Positions 26,189 through 35,051 are shown, counted from the stretch's first letter. The stretch: DNA of 64,000 nucleotides from Streptomyces cucumeris (GCF_024295805.1 NZ_JANCLX010000002.1:344632-408631); one strand, 5' to 3'. Notes: generated from the letters alone by a model not told the origin. A program made the numbers and translations.

Positions 26189-27295
26189 GTGGCGACGCAT
26201 GAGCTCTACGCGATGGACTCCGGGGACCCGATGTGGAAGGTGCCGGCCACCGGTGCCGCGCGCTTCAGCTGGGAGTACGACGATCACCGTGCCCGGCTCC
26301 TCGCCCTCTACCAGAAGGGCAAGGACAAACAGTGGGACGCCACCAAACGGATCGACTGGGACCTGGAGGTGGACCCGTACGACCCGCTGGGCACCCCCGA
26401 CGAGGCCCTGGCCCTCTACGGCACCCGCTACTGGGAAAGGATGTCCGAAAAGGAGCGGGCGGAGTTCCGGCGCCACGCCGCCGCCTGGCAGTTCAGCCAG
26501 TTCCTCCACGGTGAACAGGGCGCCATGGTCTGCGCCGCCCGCATCGTCGAATCGGCCCCCGACCTCGACGCCAAGTTCTACTCCGCCACCCAGACCATGG
26601 ACGAGGCGCGCCACGCCGAGCTCTACGGGCGCTTCCTCCACGAGAAGATCGGGATGCTCTACCCGATCAACGACAACCTCCAGGCCCTGCTGGGCGACAC
26701 CCTCCGCGACTCCCGCTGGGACATGGCCTACCTCGGTATGCAGGTGCTCATCGAGGGTCTGGCGCTCGCCGCGTTCGGCGTCATCCGCGACACCACCGAC
26801 AAACCCCTGCCGCAGCAGCTCCTCGCCTATGTGATGCAGGACGAGGCCCGCCATGTCGCGTTCGGCCGGATGGCGCTGCGCGACTACTACCGCCAGCTCA
26901 CCGACGCGGAGCTGCGCGAGCGCGAGGAGTTCGTCATCGAGGGCTGCTATCTGATGCGCGACCGGCTGCGCGGTGTCGAGGTGCTGGAGAACCTCGGCAT
27001 CCCCAAGGCCGAGGCCGAGGAGTTCAGCGAGCGCTCGCCCTACCTCCACATCTTCCGCAAGCTGCTGTTCAGCCGGATCGTGCCCTGTGTGAAGGACATC
27101 GGGCTGTGGGGCGAGCGGCTTCAGCGGGCCTATGTCGACATGGGCGTGCTGGAGCTGGGCGACAGCAATCTGGACCTGCTGATGAACCAGGACGAGGAGC
27201 TCGCCGAACGGCTGGACGCGGAACGCTTCGCCACGGAGGAGGCGGCCCGCACCGGTGAGGTCGCCGAGGCCATCGCCCAGGGTGCGGAGGACTGA
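26189..27295 (+). CDS. ferritin-like diiron protein (R2-like superfamily)
   Basis: A 368-aa four-helix-bundle protein. Two classic diiron pairs are present: Glu in FLHGEQGAM (about residue 108) with MDEARHAELY (about 140), and Glu in VLIEGLALAAFG (about 190) with MQDEARHVAFGRMA (about 220). This is the EXXH pattern of ferritin-like oxidases and R2-like proteins. It is longer than ferritin and could be an oxygenase or desaturase-like enzyme; the substrate is unknown. GTG 26189 follows AGGAGGG (26177-26183). It is divergent from the AurF-like gene with a 222-base shared promoter region, so both are likely controlled by the TetR protein at 24192-24977. Confidence 0.82.
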   Translation: MATHELYAMDSGDPMWKVPATGAARFSWEYDDHRARLLALYQKGKDKQWDATKRIDWDLEVDPYDPLGTPDEALALYGTRYWERMSEKERAEFRRHAAAWQFSQFLHGEQGAMVCAARIVESAPDLDAKFYSATQTMDEARHAELYGRFLHEKIGMLYPINDNLQALLGDTLRDSRWDMAYLGMQVLIEGLALAAFGVIRDTTDKPLPQQLLAYVMQDEARHVAFGRMALRDYYRQLTDAELREREEFVIEGCYLMRDRLRGVEVLENLGIPKAEAEEFSERSPYLHIFRKLLFSRIVPCVKDIGLWGERLQRAYVDMGVLELGDSNLDLLMNQDEELAERLDAERFATEEAARTGEVAEAIAQGAED

Positions 27296-27563
27296 GGGGG
27301 CGCGCGACCCCGGCGCGGAGCGACCCGCGTCTGCCGAATCGCCGCGCGGGTGCCCAAACGCCGCGTGGCGGGGACGTGACACCGTCAACACAACTCTGTG
27401 ACACGGCGCTTGTTACCTTCGTGATCAGTGCCACCGGGAACGCCGAGGTCATTGGGGTGATCTCGGTCCGGTGGCATCTGCAGTGCAACAGAACGGCCAA
27501 GAGGTGCCTTCCACGGCGGTGGGGGGCATCTCTTCGTGTGTCCGGCCGGAGGATGATGGTGGT

Positions 27564-28088
27564 GTGCGGATTCGAACGAGCACCATCGAGGACCTTCCCG
27601 TCCTCCAGGAGATCGAGCGCGCGGCGGGCCTGTGCTTCCGGGACGTCGGCATGGACGAGGTCGCCGATGACGAGCCACTGAGCCTTGCCGAGCTGGGGTG
27701 CTACCAGCGGGCCGGGCGGGCGTGGGTCGCGGTGGACGACACCGACCGGGCGATGGGCTACCTGATCACCGACCCCGTCGACGGCAATGTGCATATCGAG
27801 CAGGTCTCGGTCCACCCGGACGCCGCCGGGCGCGGTGTCGGCCGCGCCCTGATCGACCACATCGCGGCGCAGGCCGCCGCGATGGGCGTACCGGCGCTGA
27901 CCCTGACCACGTTCGTGGACGTGGCCTGGAACGCGCCGTACTACGCGGCCCGGTGCGGCTTCCGGACGCTGACCGAGGGCGAACTCACCCCCGGTCTGCG
28001 CGAGATCCGACGCAGCGAGGCCAGGCACGGCCTGGACCGGTGGCCGAGGGTCTGCATGCGCAGGGACCTGTCGGGGGCCTCCGGCTGA
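27564..28088 (+). CDS. GNAT family N-acetyltransferase
   Basis: A 174-aa acetyl-CoA-dependent transferase. The fold is clear: TIEDLPVLQEIERAAG at the N-terminus, the core strand IEQVSVHPDAAGRGVGRALIDHI with the acetyl-CoA pyrophosphate loop (about residues 78-100), and the WNAPYYAARCGFR motif (about 125-140), which is common in small-molecule acetyltransferases. The acceptor is unknown; the tail pattern resembles phosphinothricin/aminoglycoside-like GNATs only loosely. GTG 27564 is chosen because the family starts here and the upstream in-frame stretch from 27471 has poor Streptomyces codon usage; GGAGG lies slightly far upstream (27548-27552). Confidence 0.85.
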   Translation: MRIRTSTIEDLPVLQEIERAAGLCFRDVGMDEVADDEPLSLAELGCYQRAGRAWVAVDDTDRAMGYLITDPVDGNVHIEQVSVHPDAAGRGVGRALIDHIAAQAAAMGVPALTLTTFVDVAWNAPYYAARCGFRTLTEGELTPGLREIRRSEARHGLDRWPRVCMRRDLSGASG

Positions 28089-28640
28089 GCGGGCGAGGTC
28101 GGGGGCGGGGGCAGGTGCCGGTACCGCGCTGCGGGTTCGCCACGGGCCGGTCCGGGGGCCGGGGCGGTGCCACGCCTCGCGGTCGGGCCCGCGGCCCGGC
28201 CGAATTCGCCATGCGCGTGTGGTCGCCTCGGTTTCCGCCAGGCCGGGGCCGACTCCGGCAGTCATCGCGCCGCGGCTCCGGCCCCGGCCGGGCCGCGTGC
28301 GCTGTGGCCATGCCCGGCTGACCCGGTCTGCCGGGACCCGGGCCGGACGGGCAGGGGGGGTATGCACGGTCCCGCTCGGGCGGGGGAGGTGCGCGGTGCC
28401 GGTCGCGTCTCGCGGTCAGGCCCGTGCCGCGCAGGAGCACGGGATCCGGCTGGCTTCCGCGTACGCGCGGGGTCGCCGCGGCTTTCCGCTGGGCCGGGGC
28501 CGGGGCCGGGGCCGGGCCTGGGCCGGTCCGGGATCGGCGTCGCGCTGCGCGGGCAGGCCCGTGGTGCTGCGCCTTGACCATGGCCCGACTGAATTCCCTA
28601 CGCGCGTGCGGACGTCTGCCCGCCGCACGTCAGGCGCGGG
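28089..28640. repeat. decayed tandem duplicates of the LysR gene 3' end
   Basis: No gene is present in these 552 bases. The DNA is very GC-rich and made of degenerate copies. A segment at about 28194-28262 resembles the 3' coding end of the adjacent LysR gene (28674-28745): both carry CCGAAyTC, then TACGCGCG-like sequence, GTCGC(C/G)TCGG and GCCGACTCCGGCAG. Further partial copies lie near 28455-28500 and 28589-28616. A shorter element, CTCGCGGTC(G/A)GGCCC, recurs at 28176-28190 and 28409-28423, giving a unit of about 235-250 bases. Confidence 0.6.
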
Positions 28641-29540
28641 TCAGGCCCGCCCCGTGCACGTCGCGGCGACGGTCCGGCCGAACTCCCGTACGCGCGCGGT
28701 CGCGTCGGCCTTGCGCCAGATCAGGCCGAGGGCCGACTCCGGCAGGTCCTCCACCGGGAGGAACCGCACCGCGCTGCGGCCGTGGTACTCGGCCGTCGGC
28801 GCGCAGAGCAGCATCGCGCCCCGGCCCGCCGCGACCGCCGTCAGCCCCTCCTGGAGGGTGTGCACCCGGGGGCCGGTCGGGACCGGGCGTCCACCCGGGG
28901 TCGCGGCCGGAGCCATGGCGTCGCGCCAGTAGCGCGGTGCGGGACCGGCCGGGGAGACCAGCGGGCTCTCCGCCAGCTCCTCGGCCCGTACGACGGAGCG
29001 GCCCGCGAGCGGGTGGCCACCGGCCACCGCCAGCCGCTGCGGCTGCCGCGAGAAGACCGGCCCCAGCACCAGATCCGGTTCGGCGACCGGCAGACAGACC
29101 ACCGCCGTGTCCACCTCACCCCGGCGCAGCGCGCCGAACGGATCCGCGAGCGGAATCTCCACCGTCTCCAGCTCACAGCCCGGATGTCGGTCCCGGAACG
29201 CCACGATCGCCGCCATCAGCCCGTCCCCGACCGCCCCTTGGAACCCGACCCGCAGAACGCCCTCGACCCCGCGGGCCGCCTCCCGCGCCCCCTCGACCGC
29301 GCCGTGCAGCGCGGCGTGGGCGGGCCGCAGCTCGGCCAGGAACCGTTCGCCCAGCGGGGTCAGCCGGACCCGGCGGCTGGTGCGGTCCAGCAGCCGGGCG
29401 CCGATTCGCCCCTCCAGCGCGCGCAGTAGCTGGCTCACCCTGCTCTGCGAGACGTACAGCCGCTCGGCCGCCCGCCCGAAGTGCAACTCCTCGCTGAGCA
29501 CGAGGAAACACTCCAGTTCGCGGAGATCCAGCCCGCTCAT
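28641..29540 (-). CDS. LysR family transcriptional regulator
   Basis: A 299-aa LysR-type regulator. The winged helix-turn-helix is at residues 1-65 (LRELECFLVLSEELHFGRAAERLYVSQSRVSQLLRALE), followed by the periplasmic-binding-like co-inducer domain (about 90-290). Length is normal. ATG 29540 has a short AGGGGCG site. It is divergent from an MFS exporter gene 112 bases away, and inverted repeats at 29582-29637 fall in the gap, so the usual arrangement of a LysR protein controlling a divergent efflux gene is likely. The 3' end is the apparent source of the duplicated fragments at 28089-28640. Confidence 0.92.
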   Translation of the reverse strand: MSGLDLRELECFLVLSEELHFGRAAERLYVSQSRVSQLLRALEGRIGARLLDRTSRRVRLTPLGERFLAELRPAHAALHGAVEGAREAARGVEGVLRVGFQGAVGDGLMAAIVAFRDRHPGCELETVEIPLADPFGALRRGEVDTAVVCLPVAEPDLVLGPVFSRQPQRLAVAGGHPLAGRSVVRAEELAESPLVSPAGPAPRYWRDAMAPAATPGGRPVPTGPRVHTLQEGLTAVAAGRGAMLLCAPTAEYHGRSAVRFLPVEDLPESALGLIWRKADATARVREFGRTVAATCTGRA

Positions 29541-29581
29541 GACGCCCCTTGCACCCCTCCCGGACGGTCCCACCGGGATCG

Positions 29582-29637
29582 ATGAGCCTCGCTCATGGAA
29601 GGGTGAGCAGTTCGCCGTTGTTCCCCGCCGGGAACGG
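29582..29637. promoter_or_regulatory. candidate LysR operators between lysR and MFS genes
   Basis: Two inverted repeats lie in the divergent gap: ATGAGC (29582-29587) with GCTCAT (29591-29596), and GTTCCC (29620-29625) with GGGAAC (29630-29635), the latter extended by CCGTT (29615-29619) and AACGG (29633-29637). Two sites on one face fit the regulatory and activation sites of LysR proteins. Confidence 0.6.
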
Positions 29638-29652
29638 CAGTTCGCTGGAACC

Positions 29653-30915
29653 ATGTCCAACCGCACGGAATTCACCACTCCGACGGGCGTCTCCAGGCCC
29701 GGTCCCCAGCCGTCTTCGACTCCGACCCCGACTCCGCACACCTCACCGCTCAGGTCCTGGCTCGCCGTCGTCGCCGTGGCGTTCGGCACCTTCTCCGTCG
29801 TCACCACCGAGATGCTGCCGGTCGGCCTCCTCACTTCCATCGGATCCACGCTCGATGTCTCGGACGGTACGGCCGGGCTCGCGATGACGGTGCCCGGGAT
29901 CGTGGCGGCGGTCGCGGCCCCGCTGCTCACCGTCGGGGTGGCCGGACTCGACCGGCGGCTGGTGCTGACCGCGCTGATGGGCCTGCTGGCCGCGGCCAAC
30001 CTGCTCGCCGCGCTCGCCCCCGGCTTCCCCGTCCTGCTGACCGCCCGGGTGCTGGTGGGAGTGAGCATCGGCGGGGTGTGGTCGATCGCCGCCGGACTCG
30101 CCCTACGGCTGGTGCCGGAGAAGTCCGCGGGGCACGCCACCGCGATCGTCTTCAGCGGGATCGCGGTGGCCTCGGTCCTGGGCGTACCCGCCGGAACGCT
30201 GATCGGCGACCTGATCGACTGGCGGGCGGCGTTCGCGGTGATGGCCACGCTGTCGCTGGCGGTGGCCGCCGCCCTGGCGATCACCCTGCCGCGGTTGCCC
30301 GCGACCGAGGCGATCCGGCTGCGCGAGGTCCCGGGGCTGTTCCGCGAGGTCCGGCTGCGGGTCGCACTCACGACCACCCTGCTGCTGGTCACCGGCCACT
30401 TCTGCGCGTACACCTATATCCGCCCGGTGCTCGAGGACGTCGCGGGTGTGCGCACGGGCCTGATCAGCGGGCTGCTGCTGGCGTACGGGGTGGCGGGCAT
30501 CGCCGGGAACTTCCTCGCGGGCGCGACCGCTCACCGCGATCCGCGCCGTACCCTCGTAGTGATCTTCGTCCTGCTGGCCACGGCCGAACTGCTGGTCCCG
30601 GTCACCGGCGGCTCCCCGGCGGGCGCGACGGCGCTGCTGGTGCTGTGGGGGCTGGCGTACGGCGGGGTGTCGGTGACCTCGCAGACCTGGGTGCTGCACG
30701 CGGCGCCGGACGCGCGGGAAGCGGCCTCGGCGCTGTTCGTCGGGGTCTTCAACGTGGCGATCGCACTGGGCGCGCTGCTCGGCGGCCGGGTGGCGGACGG
30801 CGCAGGTCCGACGGCCGTGATGTGGTGCGGGGGCGCGCTGGCGGTGCTGGCCCTGCTGAACGTGGCGGTCTTCGGCGGGCGAGAGCGAGGGCGTGGAAGC
30901 GGGCGCGGGCGTTGA
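29653..30915 (+). CDS. MFS efflux transporter (DHA1 type)
   Basis: A 420-aa major facilitator with about twelve transmembrane helices. The N-terminal 30 residues are Pro/Thr/Ser-rich and cytoplasmic. The first helix contains FGTFSVVTTEMLPVGLL, matching the AraJ/NepI/PbuE sugar- or purine-efflux group, and ARVLVGVSIGGVWSIAAGLALRLV corresponds to the family's central motif. Probably a proton-driven exporter of a small molecule. ATG 29653 is used; the ribosome site (GGAACC) is weak. Divergent from the LysR gene that likely regulates it. The C-terminal Arg/Gly-rich tail runs directly into a repeat-rich non-coding stretch. Confidence 0.9.
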   Translation: MSNRTEFTTPTGVSRPGPQPSSTPTPTPHTSPLRSWLAVVAVAFGTFSVVTTEMLPVGLLTSIGSTLDVSDGTAGLAMTVPGIVAAVAAPLLTVGVAGLDRRLVLTALMGLLAAANLLAALAPGFPVLLTARVLVGVSIGGVWSIAAGLALRLVPEKSAGHATAIVFSGIAVASVLGVPAGTLIGDLIDWRAAFAVMATLSLAVAAALAITLPRLPATEAIRLREVPGLFREVRLRVALTTTLLLVTGHFCAYTYIRPVLEDVAGVRTGLISGLLLAYGVAGIAGNFLAGATAHRDPRRTLVVIFVLLATAELLVPVTGGSPAGATALLVLWGLAYGGVSVTSQTWVLHAAPDAREAASALFVGVFNVAIALGALLGGRVADGAGPTAVMWCGGALAVLALLNVAVFGGRERGRGSGRGR

Positions 30916-31348
30916 GCCGGCTGCGGAGCGGGGACGGCACGCGACCGGTGTCCGGCCCGCCGGTACGTTCGCGGTCTCCCCGGCCGCGCGCAGCCGGAGC
31001 CGGTCCCCTCGTGTCGGAGGTCCCCGGGCGGCGCGGGTGATCGGCGACGAGTCCCCGGTGTCCGAGGGCGGAACCGGCTGCGGAGCAGGGATGACATGCG
31101 CCCAGGGCCGCGACACGGGTACGCCCGCGGTCCCCCGGACCGCGCGTATCCGTATCCGGACCCCGGGCCCGCCGGTCACCGGTCGCCCGGTCGCCCACGT
31201 CGCGGCGGGGCAAGGACGACGCGGCCGGGACGGCGCGCGACCATCGTCGGGCCGCCGGTACGCCCGCGGTCTCCCGGGCCGCGCGGATGACCGGGCGCCA
31301 CCGCGCACGGGCCGGCCGCTCGTCACCCGCCCCGTAGGGCCCCGGCCG
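30916..31348. repeat. three degenerate repeats of about 150 bases, no gene
   Basis: These 433 bases contain no credible gene. They hold three imperfect copies of one unit at about 30916-31000, 31072-31153 and 31222-31292. Shared blocks are CCGGCTGCGGAGC, GGGACGGC(A/G)CGCGACC and GGTACGCCCGCGGTCTCCC followed by GGCCGCGCG. Copy spacing is about 150 bases. Confidence 0.6.
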
Positions 31349-32122
31349 TCAGGCCCCCGGCAGGGCCCGCAGCCGCTCGGCGACCGTCTTCACCACCGAC
31401 GGCACCTGGTCGTTGAGGTAGAAGTGCCCGCCCGGGAAGACCTGGTACTCGAAGGCGCCGCTGGTGTGCCGCTGCCAGGCCCGTACCTCGTCGATGGTCG
31501 TCCTCGGGTCGGCGTCCCCGGTCAGCGCGGTGACCGGGCAGCCGACCCGCTGCCCCGGAACGCAGCGGTAGGTCTCGATGGCGTGGTAGTCGCCCCGGAT
31601 CGCGGGCATGGCCAGCCGCAGCAGCTCCTCGTTCTGGAACACCTGCCCGTCCGTCCCGTTCAACCGACGCAGCTCACGCAGCACACCCTCGTCGTCGCGC
31701 TGGTGCACGGTCTCGTCGCGCCGCGTGGAGGGCGCGCGCCGTCCGGAGACGAACAGCGCGGCGGGCGTCACCCCGGCGCGCTCCTCCAGACGCAGCGCCA
31801 CCTCGTACGCGAGGGTCGCGCCCATGCTGTGCCCGAACAGCGCCAGCGGCCGGTCGAAGATCCCGGCCCGTTCCCGGACGGCGGCGACGACGGCGTCGGC
31901 GAGTTCGTGGAGATCGTCCAGACACGGTTCCCGGTAGCGGTCCTGCCGCCCCGGGTACTGCACGGCCAGCACCTCGACCGACGGCGCCAGGGCCTTCGCC
32001 ACCGGCAGGTAGTAGCTGGCCGACCCTCCGGCGTAGGGGAAGCAGAGCAGCCGGATCGCGCTGTCCGGGGCCTCCTGGTATCGCCTGAGCCAGGTGTCGG
32101 CACCGCTGGCGATGCTCGTCAT
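31349..32122 (-). CDS. type II thioesterase (alpha/beta hydrolase)
   Basis: A 257-aa TEII-family thioesterase. LLCFPYAGGSASYY is the oxyanion region, the nucleophile Ser is in LFGHSMGATLAYE (about residue 98), Asp in LTGDADPRTT (about 205) and His in FPGGHFYLND (about 235). Such enzymes remove aberrant acyl groups from polyketide or nonribosomal peptide carrier proteins. No synthase gene is present in the window, so it is either an orphan editing enzyme or a remnant of a cluster. ATG 32122 matches the family start (TWLRRYQ follows); the longer in-frame reading has no homology. The ribosome site is weak. Confidence 0.9.
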   Translation of the reverse strand: MTSIASGADTWLRRYQEAPDSAIRLLCFPYAGGSASYYLPVAKALAPSVEVLAVQYPGRQDRYREPCLDDLHELADAVVAAVRERAGIFDRPLALFGHSMGATLAYEVALRLEERAGVTPAALFVSGRRAPSTRRDETVHQRDDEGVLRELRRLNGTDGQVFQNEELLRLAMPAIRGDYHAIETYRCVPGQRVGCPVTALTGDADPRTTIDEVRAWQRHTSGAFEYQVFPGGHFYLNDQVPSVVKTVAERLRALPGA

Positions 32123-32307
32123 GGTGAACGGTTCCTTCCGCCGGGGTACGCGGGAGCCGGGGGAAGCACGTACTCCCGCTGCGACCACCGCCTTGGTACC
32201 AGGAACCCCCTAACGTGCGGCTTGAGCGGCGAAAGGCTCAGGCCATGTGGACGGGGCGCGCAGGTGAGACCCTGAAACCAGGGGACTCGTCTTCGGGAGT
32301 GGGTCCG

Positions 32308-32550
32308 ATGGCAGTGAGCATGCACGTGGTCTGGAGCAAGACCGAGCCGGGGCGCGTCATCTACGAGACGCACTCGATCGAAACGATCACCGACGGCGAG
32401 GGCGTACACGCGACGGTCGACAGTCACACGTACGAGATCTCCCTCCGTAGCCGCGCGCAGGCGGAGTCCATCGCGGACGAGGAGGGGTTCGAACTGTTCC
32501 GCAAGGGTGAGGCGTGGGAGAGCCTGCCCGAGGAGGAAGACGCGGAATGA
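32308..32550 (+). CDS. small conserved hypothetical protein
   Basis: An 80-aa acidic soluble protein: MAVSMHVVWSKTEPGRVIYE, then SHTYEISLRSRAQAESIADE and an Asp/Glu-rich tail (PEEEDAE). Function unknown; no motif recognised. ATG 32308 is chosen because GGGAG lies about nine bases upstream; an in-frame ATG at 32248 and a GTG at 32266 would give longer forms. Codon usage supports it as a gene. It is divergent from the thioesterase gene, about 185 bases away. Confidence 0.6.
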   Translation: MAVSMHVVWSKTEPGRVIYETHSIETITDGEGVHATVDSHTYEISLRSRAQAESIADEEGFELFRKGEAWESLPEEEDAE

Positions 32551-32551
32551 G

Positions 32552-32588
32552 CACACGGCGCGGGGCCCGGGGGCCGCCGCACCGTGTG
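32552..32588. terminator. hairpin between convergent genes
   Basis: Arms CACACGG (32552-32558) and CCGTGTG (32582-32588) enclose further GC-rich pairing. The hairpin lies just past the small gene's stop and 31 bases beyond the stop of the convergent MFS fusion gene. Confidence 0.65.
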
Positions 32589-32619
32589 TTCATCGATGTT
32601 CCGCCGGTGGGGGTCGGTC

Positions 32620-35010
32620 TCAGCCGCCGTGGGTCAGCAGGAAGTCCACGTCACGGGCCTCCGCGGGCTCCGCGCCGCCGACCGTGACCGGCCGGGTCGC
32701 CGGTGCGTAACCGCCCGCGACCACCGTGTAGTGCTCACCGGTCAGCCCCTCGAAGCCGAACGTCCCGTCCTCGCCGGTGATGAACTGCCCGACGACGTCT
32801 CCCGTGGAGTCCAGCAGCGAGACCCGCGCGTCCTGGAGCGGTCGCCCGCTCCGTCCGCGCACGGTGCCCCGGACCCGGGCGGCGGGCCGCAGCTCCACGT
32901 CCACGCGCACCGGCTCACCGCCGGTCAGCTCCACCTGGGTGGCGTGCGGACGGTGTCCGTCGGCGGCCACGGTCACGGTGTACGCGCCGGAGGCGGGCTC
33001 GGGCAGCGTGAACTCGCCCTTCTCGTCGGTCGTCGCCGCACCCGCGACCGCTCCGTCGGGGCCGGTCGCGGTCACGGTCGCCCCGGCCAGCGGCTCCCCG
33101 CCGGTGGTCCGTACCGAACCGGCGATCCCGGTGCCGCCACCTGTCAGCCGCAGATCGCAGACGACCGGCTGGTCCGCGACCAGCAGGGTGGCGGCCTGGG
33201 GACGGTGGCCCGGGGCGGAGCCGATGAGGACGACGTTCCCGGCATCGGGGACGGTGACGCGGTAGCGGCCGTCGTCGCCGCTGGCCGTACGTCCGAGCTG
33301 CTGACCGCCGGTGTCGATGAGGGTGACGGCGGCATCGGCGAGCGGAGCGTCGCCGGGGCCGAGGACACGGCCGTGGACGAGCCGACCGGCGGGGTCCGCC
33401 GCGTCGTCGGCGACGGGCTCAGCCTCGGCCTCAGCCGCCACCTCAGCCGCCACCTCAGCCTCCGCCTCGGCCTTGGCTTCGACGTCGGCTTCGGCTTCGG
33501 CGCGCGGCGCGTCCGCGCCGTCCTGCGATGCCTCGGACGTGGCCGCCGGGTTCCCGGAGGCGAGGGCGGTCCGGCGTCGGCCGGGCAGGAAGAGTGCGAT
33601 CAGCAGACCACCGATCGCGGCGGCGCACGCCACGGCGAACGACGTCTTGAACCCGTCCGTGTTCGGCAGCGGAACACCGCCGAAGCTGGTCGTCTGGTGG
33701 GCCAGGATCACACCCACCACCGCACTGGAGGTGGACATGCCGATGGACCGCATCAGGGTGTTGAGCCCGTTGGCCGCACCCGTCTCACTGGCCGGAACGG
33801 AGCTGATGATCAGGGTCGGCATGGCCGAGTACGCGATCCCGACACCGATGCCGAGCGCGACCGACAGCACCACGATCTGCCAGACGTGGTCCATCATCAC
33901 GGTGCCTGCGCCGTAGGTCGCGGCGATCACGATGAGACCCAGGACCAGCGACACCTTGGGGCCGCTCGCGGCGTTGATCCGCGCGGACAGCGGGGAGACG
34001 GCCATCATCGCGACGCCCATCGGCGCGACGTAGAGCCCGGCCATGACCATCGACTGGCCGAGGCCGTAACCGGTGGCCTCCGGGAGCTGCAGGAGCTGGG
34101 GGAGGATCAGCGACATCGCGTAGAACGAGAAGCCGACCATGATCGAGGCGAGGTTGGTCAGCAGCACCTGGCGGCGCGCGGTGGTCCGCAGGTCGACCAG
34201 CGGGTTCTCGGTCCGCAGCTCGATCAGACCCCACACCACCAGGATCACCGCGGAGGCCCCGAACAGCCCGAGGGTGGTGCCGCTGCCCCAGCCCCAGTCG
34301 GCGCCCTTGGTGATCGGCAGCAGCAGGCAGAGCAGTCCGGCGGACAGTCCGATCGCTCCGATGAAGTCGAAGCGGCTGGGGGTGCGGACGCTGGACTCGG
34401 GCACGACCATCAGCACCAGCGCGATGGCGACCACACCGATCCCGGCGGCCCCGTAGAACAGCACATGCCAGTTGGTGTGCTGGGCGACGAACGCGGCGGC
34501 CGGGAGGCCGAGCGCACCGCCGATCCCCAGTGACGAGCTCATCAGGGCCATCGCGGAGCCCAGCTTCTGCGGCGGGAGCTCATCCCGCATGATGCTGATG
34601 CCCAGCGGAATGGCGCCCATCGCCCCGCCCTGGATGGCCCGGCCGACCACCATCACCACCAAGTCGGAGGTGACCGCGCAGGTCAGCGAGCCGATCACCA
34701 GCAGCGCCAGGGCGACCATCAGCATCCGGCGCTTGCCGAACATATCGCCGAGCCGCCCCATGACGGGGGTGGACACCGCGCCCGCCAGCAGGGTCGCGGT
34801 GATCACCCAGGAAGCGTTCGAGCTGGTGGTGTCCAGAAGCTGGGGCAGGTCGGTCACCAGCGGGACGACCAGCGTCTGCATCACCGAGACGGCGATACCG
34901 CAGAACGCGAGGACGGCCACGAAGCCGCCGCCGACCTCGCGCGGAAGCGGCGAGCCCGGCGACGCGGCGCTCTGGAGCTCCTCGACGCGGGTGGGGGCTG
35001 ACTGGGGCAT
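32620..35010 (-). CDS. MFS (DHA2) transporter fused to carboxypeptidase-regulatory-like repeats
   Basis: A 796-aa fusion. Residues about 28-490 form a 14-helix DHA2 drug-efflux MFS with the motif GRLGDMFGKRRMLM between helices 2 and 3 and GRAIQGGAMGAIPLG in helix 5. An Ala/Glu/Asp-rich acidic linker follows (about 505-555). Three repeats of about 75-80 residues then follow, each with the carboxypeptidase-regulatory/Ig-like pattern G(R/S)V...G.PLA.A.VT...DG.Y.V..., ending DFLLTHGG. Such repeats bind carbohydrate or protein in other systems; here they would lie after the last helix, probably cytoplasmic. ATG 35010 is used, with GGAGG a little distant. It is divergent from a MarR gene across a 35-base palindrome, so MarR-controlled efflux is likely. 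Confidence 0.9.
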   Translation of the reverse strand: MPQSAPTRVEELQSAASPGSPLPREVGGGFVAVLAFCGIAVSVMQTLVVPLVTDLPQLLDTTSSNASWVITATLLAGAVSTPVMGRLGDMFGKRRMLMVALALLVIGSLTCAVTSDLVVMVVGRAIQGGAMGAIPLGISIMRDELPPQKLGSAMALMSSSLGIGGALGLPAAAFVAQHTNWHVLFYGAAGIGVVAIALVLMVVPESSVRTPSRFDFIGAIGLSAGLLCLLLPITKGADWGWGSGTTLGLFGASAVILVVWGLIELRTENPLVDLRTTARRQVLLTNLASIMVGFSFYAMSLILPQLLQLPEATGYGLGQSMVMAGLYVAPMGVAMMAVSPLSARINAASGPKVSLVLGLIVIAATYGAGTVMMDHVWQIVVLSVALGIGVGIAYSAMPTLIISSVPASETGAANGLNTLMRSIGMSTSSAVVGVILAHQTTSFGGVPLPNTDGFKTSFAVACAAAIGGLLIALFLPGRRRTALASGNPAATSEASQDGADAPRAEAEADVEAKAEAEAEVAAEVAAEAEAEPVADDAADPAGRLVHGRVLGPGDAPLADAAVTLIDTGGQQLGRTASGDDGRYRVTVPDAGNVVLIGSAPGHRPQAATLLVADQPVVCDLRLTGGGTGIAGSVRTTGGEPLAGATVTATGPDGAVAGAATTDEKGEFTLPEPASGAYTVTVAADGHRPHATQVELTGGEPVRVDVELRPAARVRGTVRGRSGRPLQDARVSLLDSTGDVVGQFITGEDGTFGFEGLTGEHYTVVAGGYAPATRPVTVGGAEPAEARDVDFLLTHGG

Positions 35011-35051
35011 GCGGGTGCCCGCCTCCAAACAAGTTCAGGGGACAACGAATG

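Noticed and set aside
28089..28640. CRISPR array
   Set aside because: Repeats are long, degenerate and irregularly spaced, with no short identical repeats or cas genes.
30103..31326. Minus-strand open frame over the MFS gene and the repeat region
   Set aside because: Gln/Arg/Pro-rich product without domains; overlaps a clear gene.
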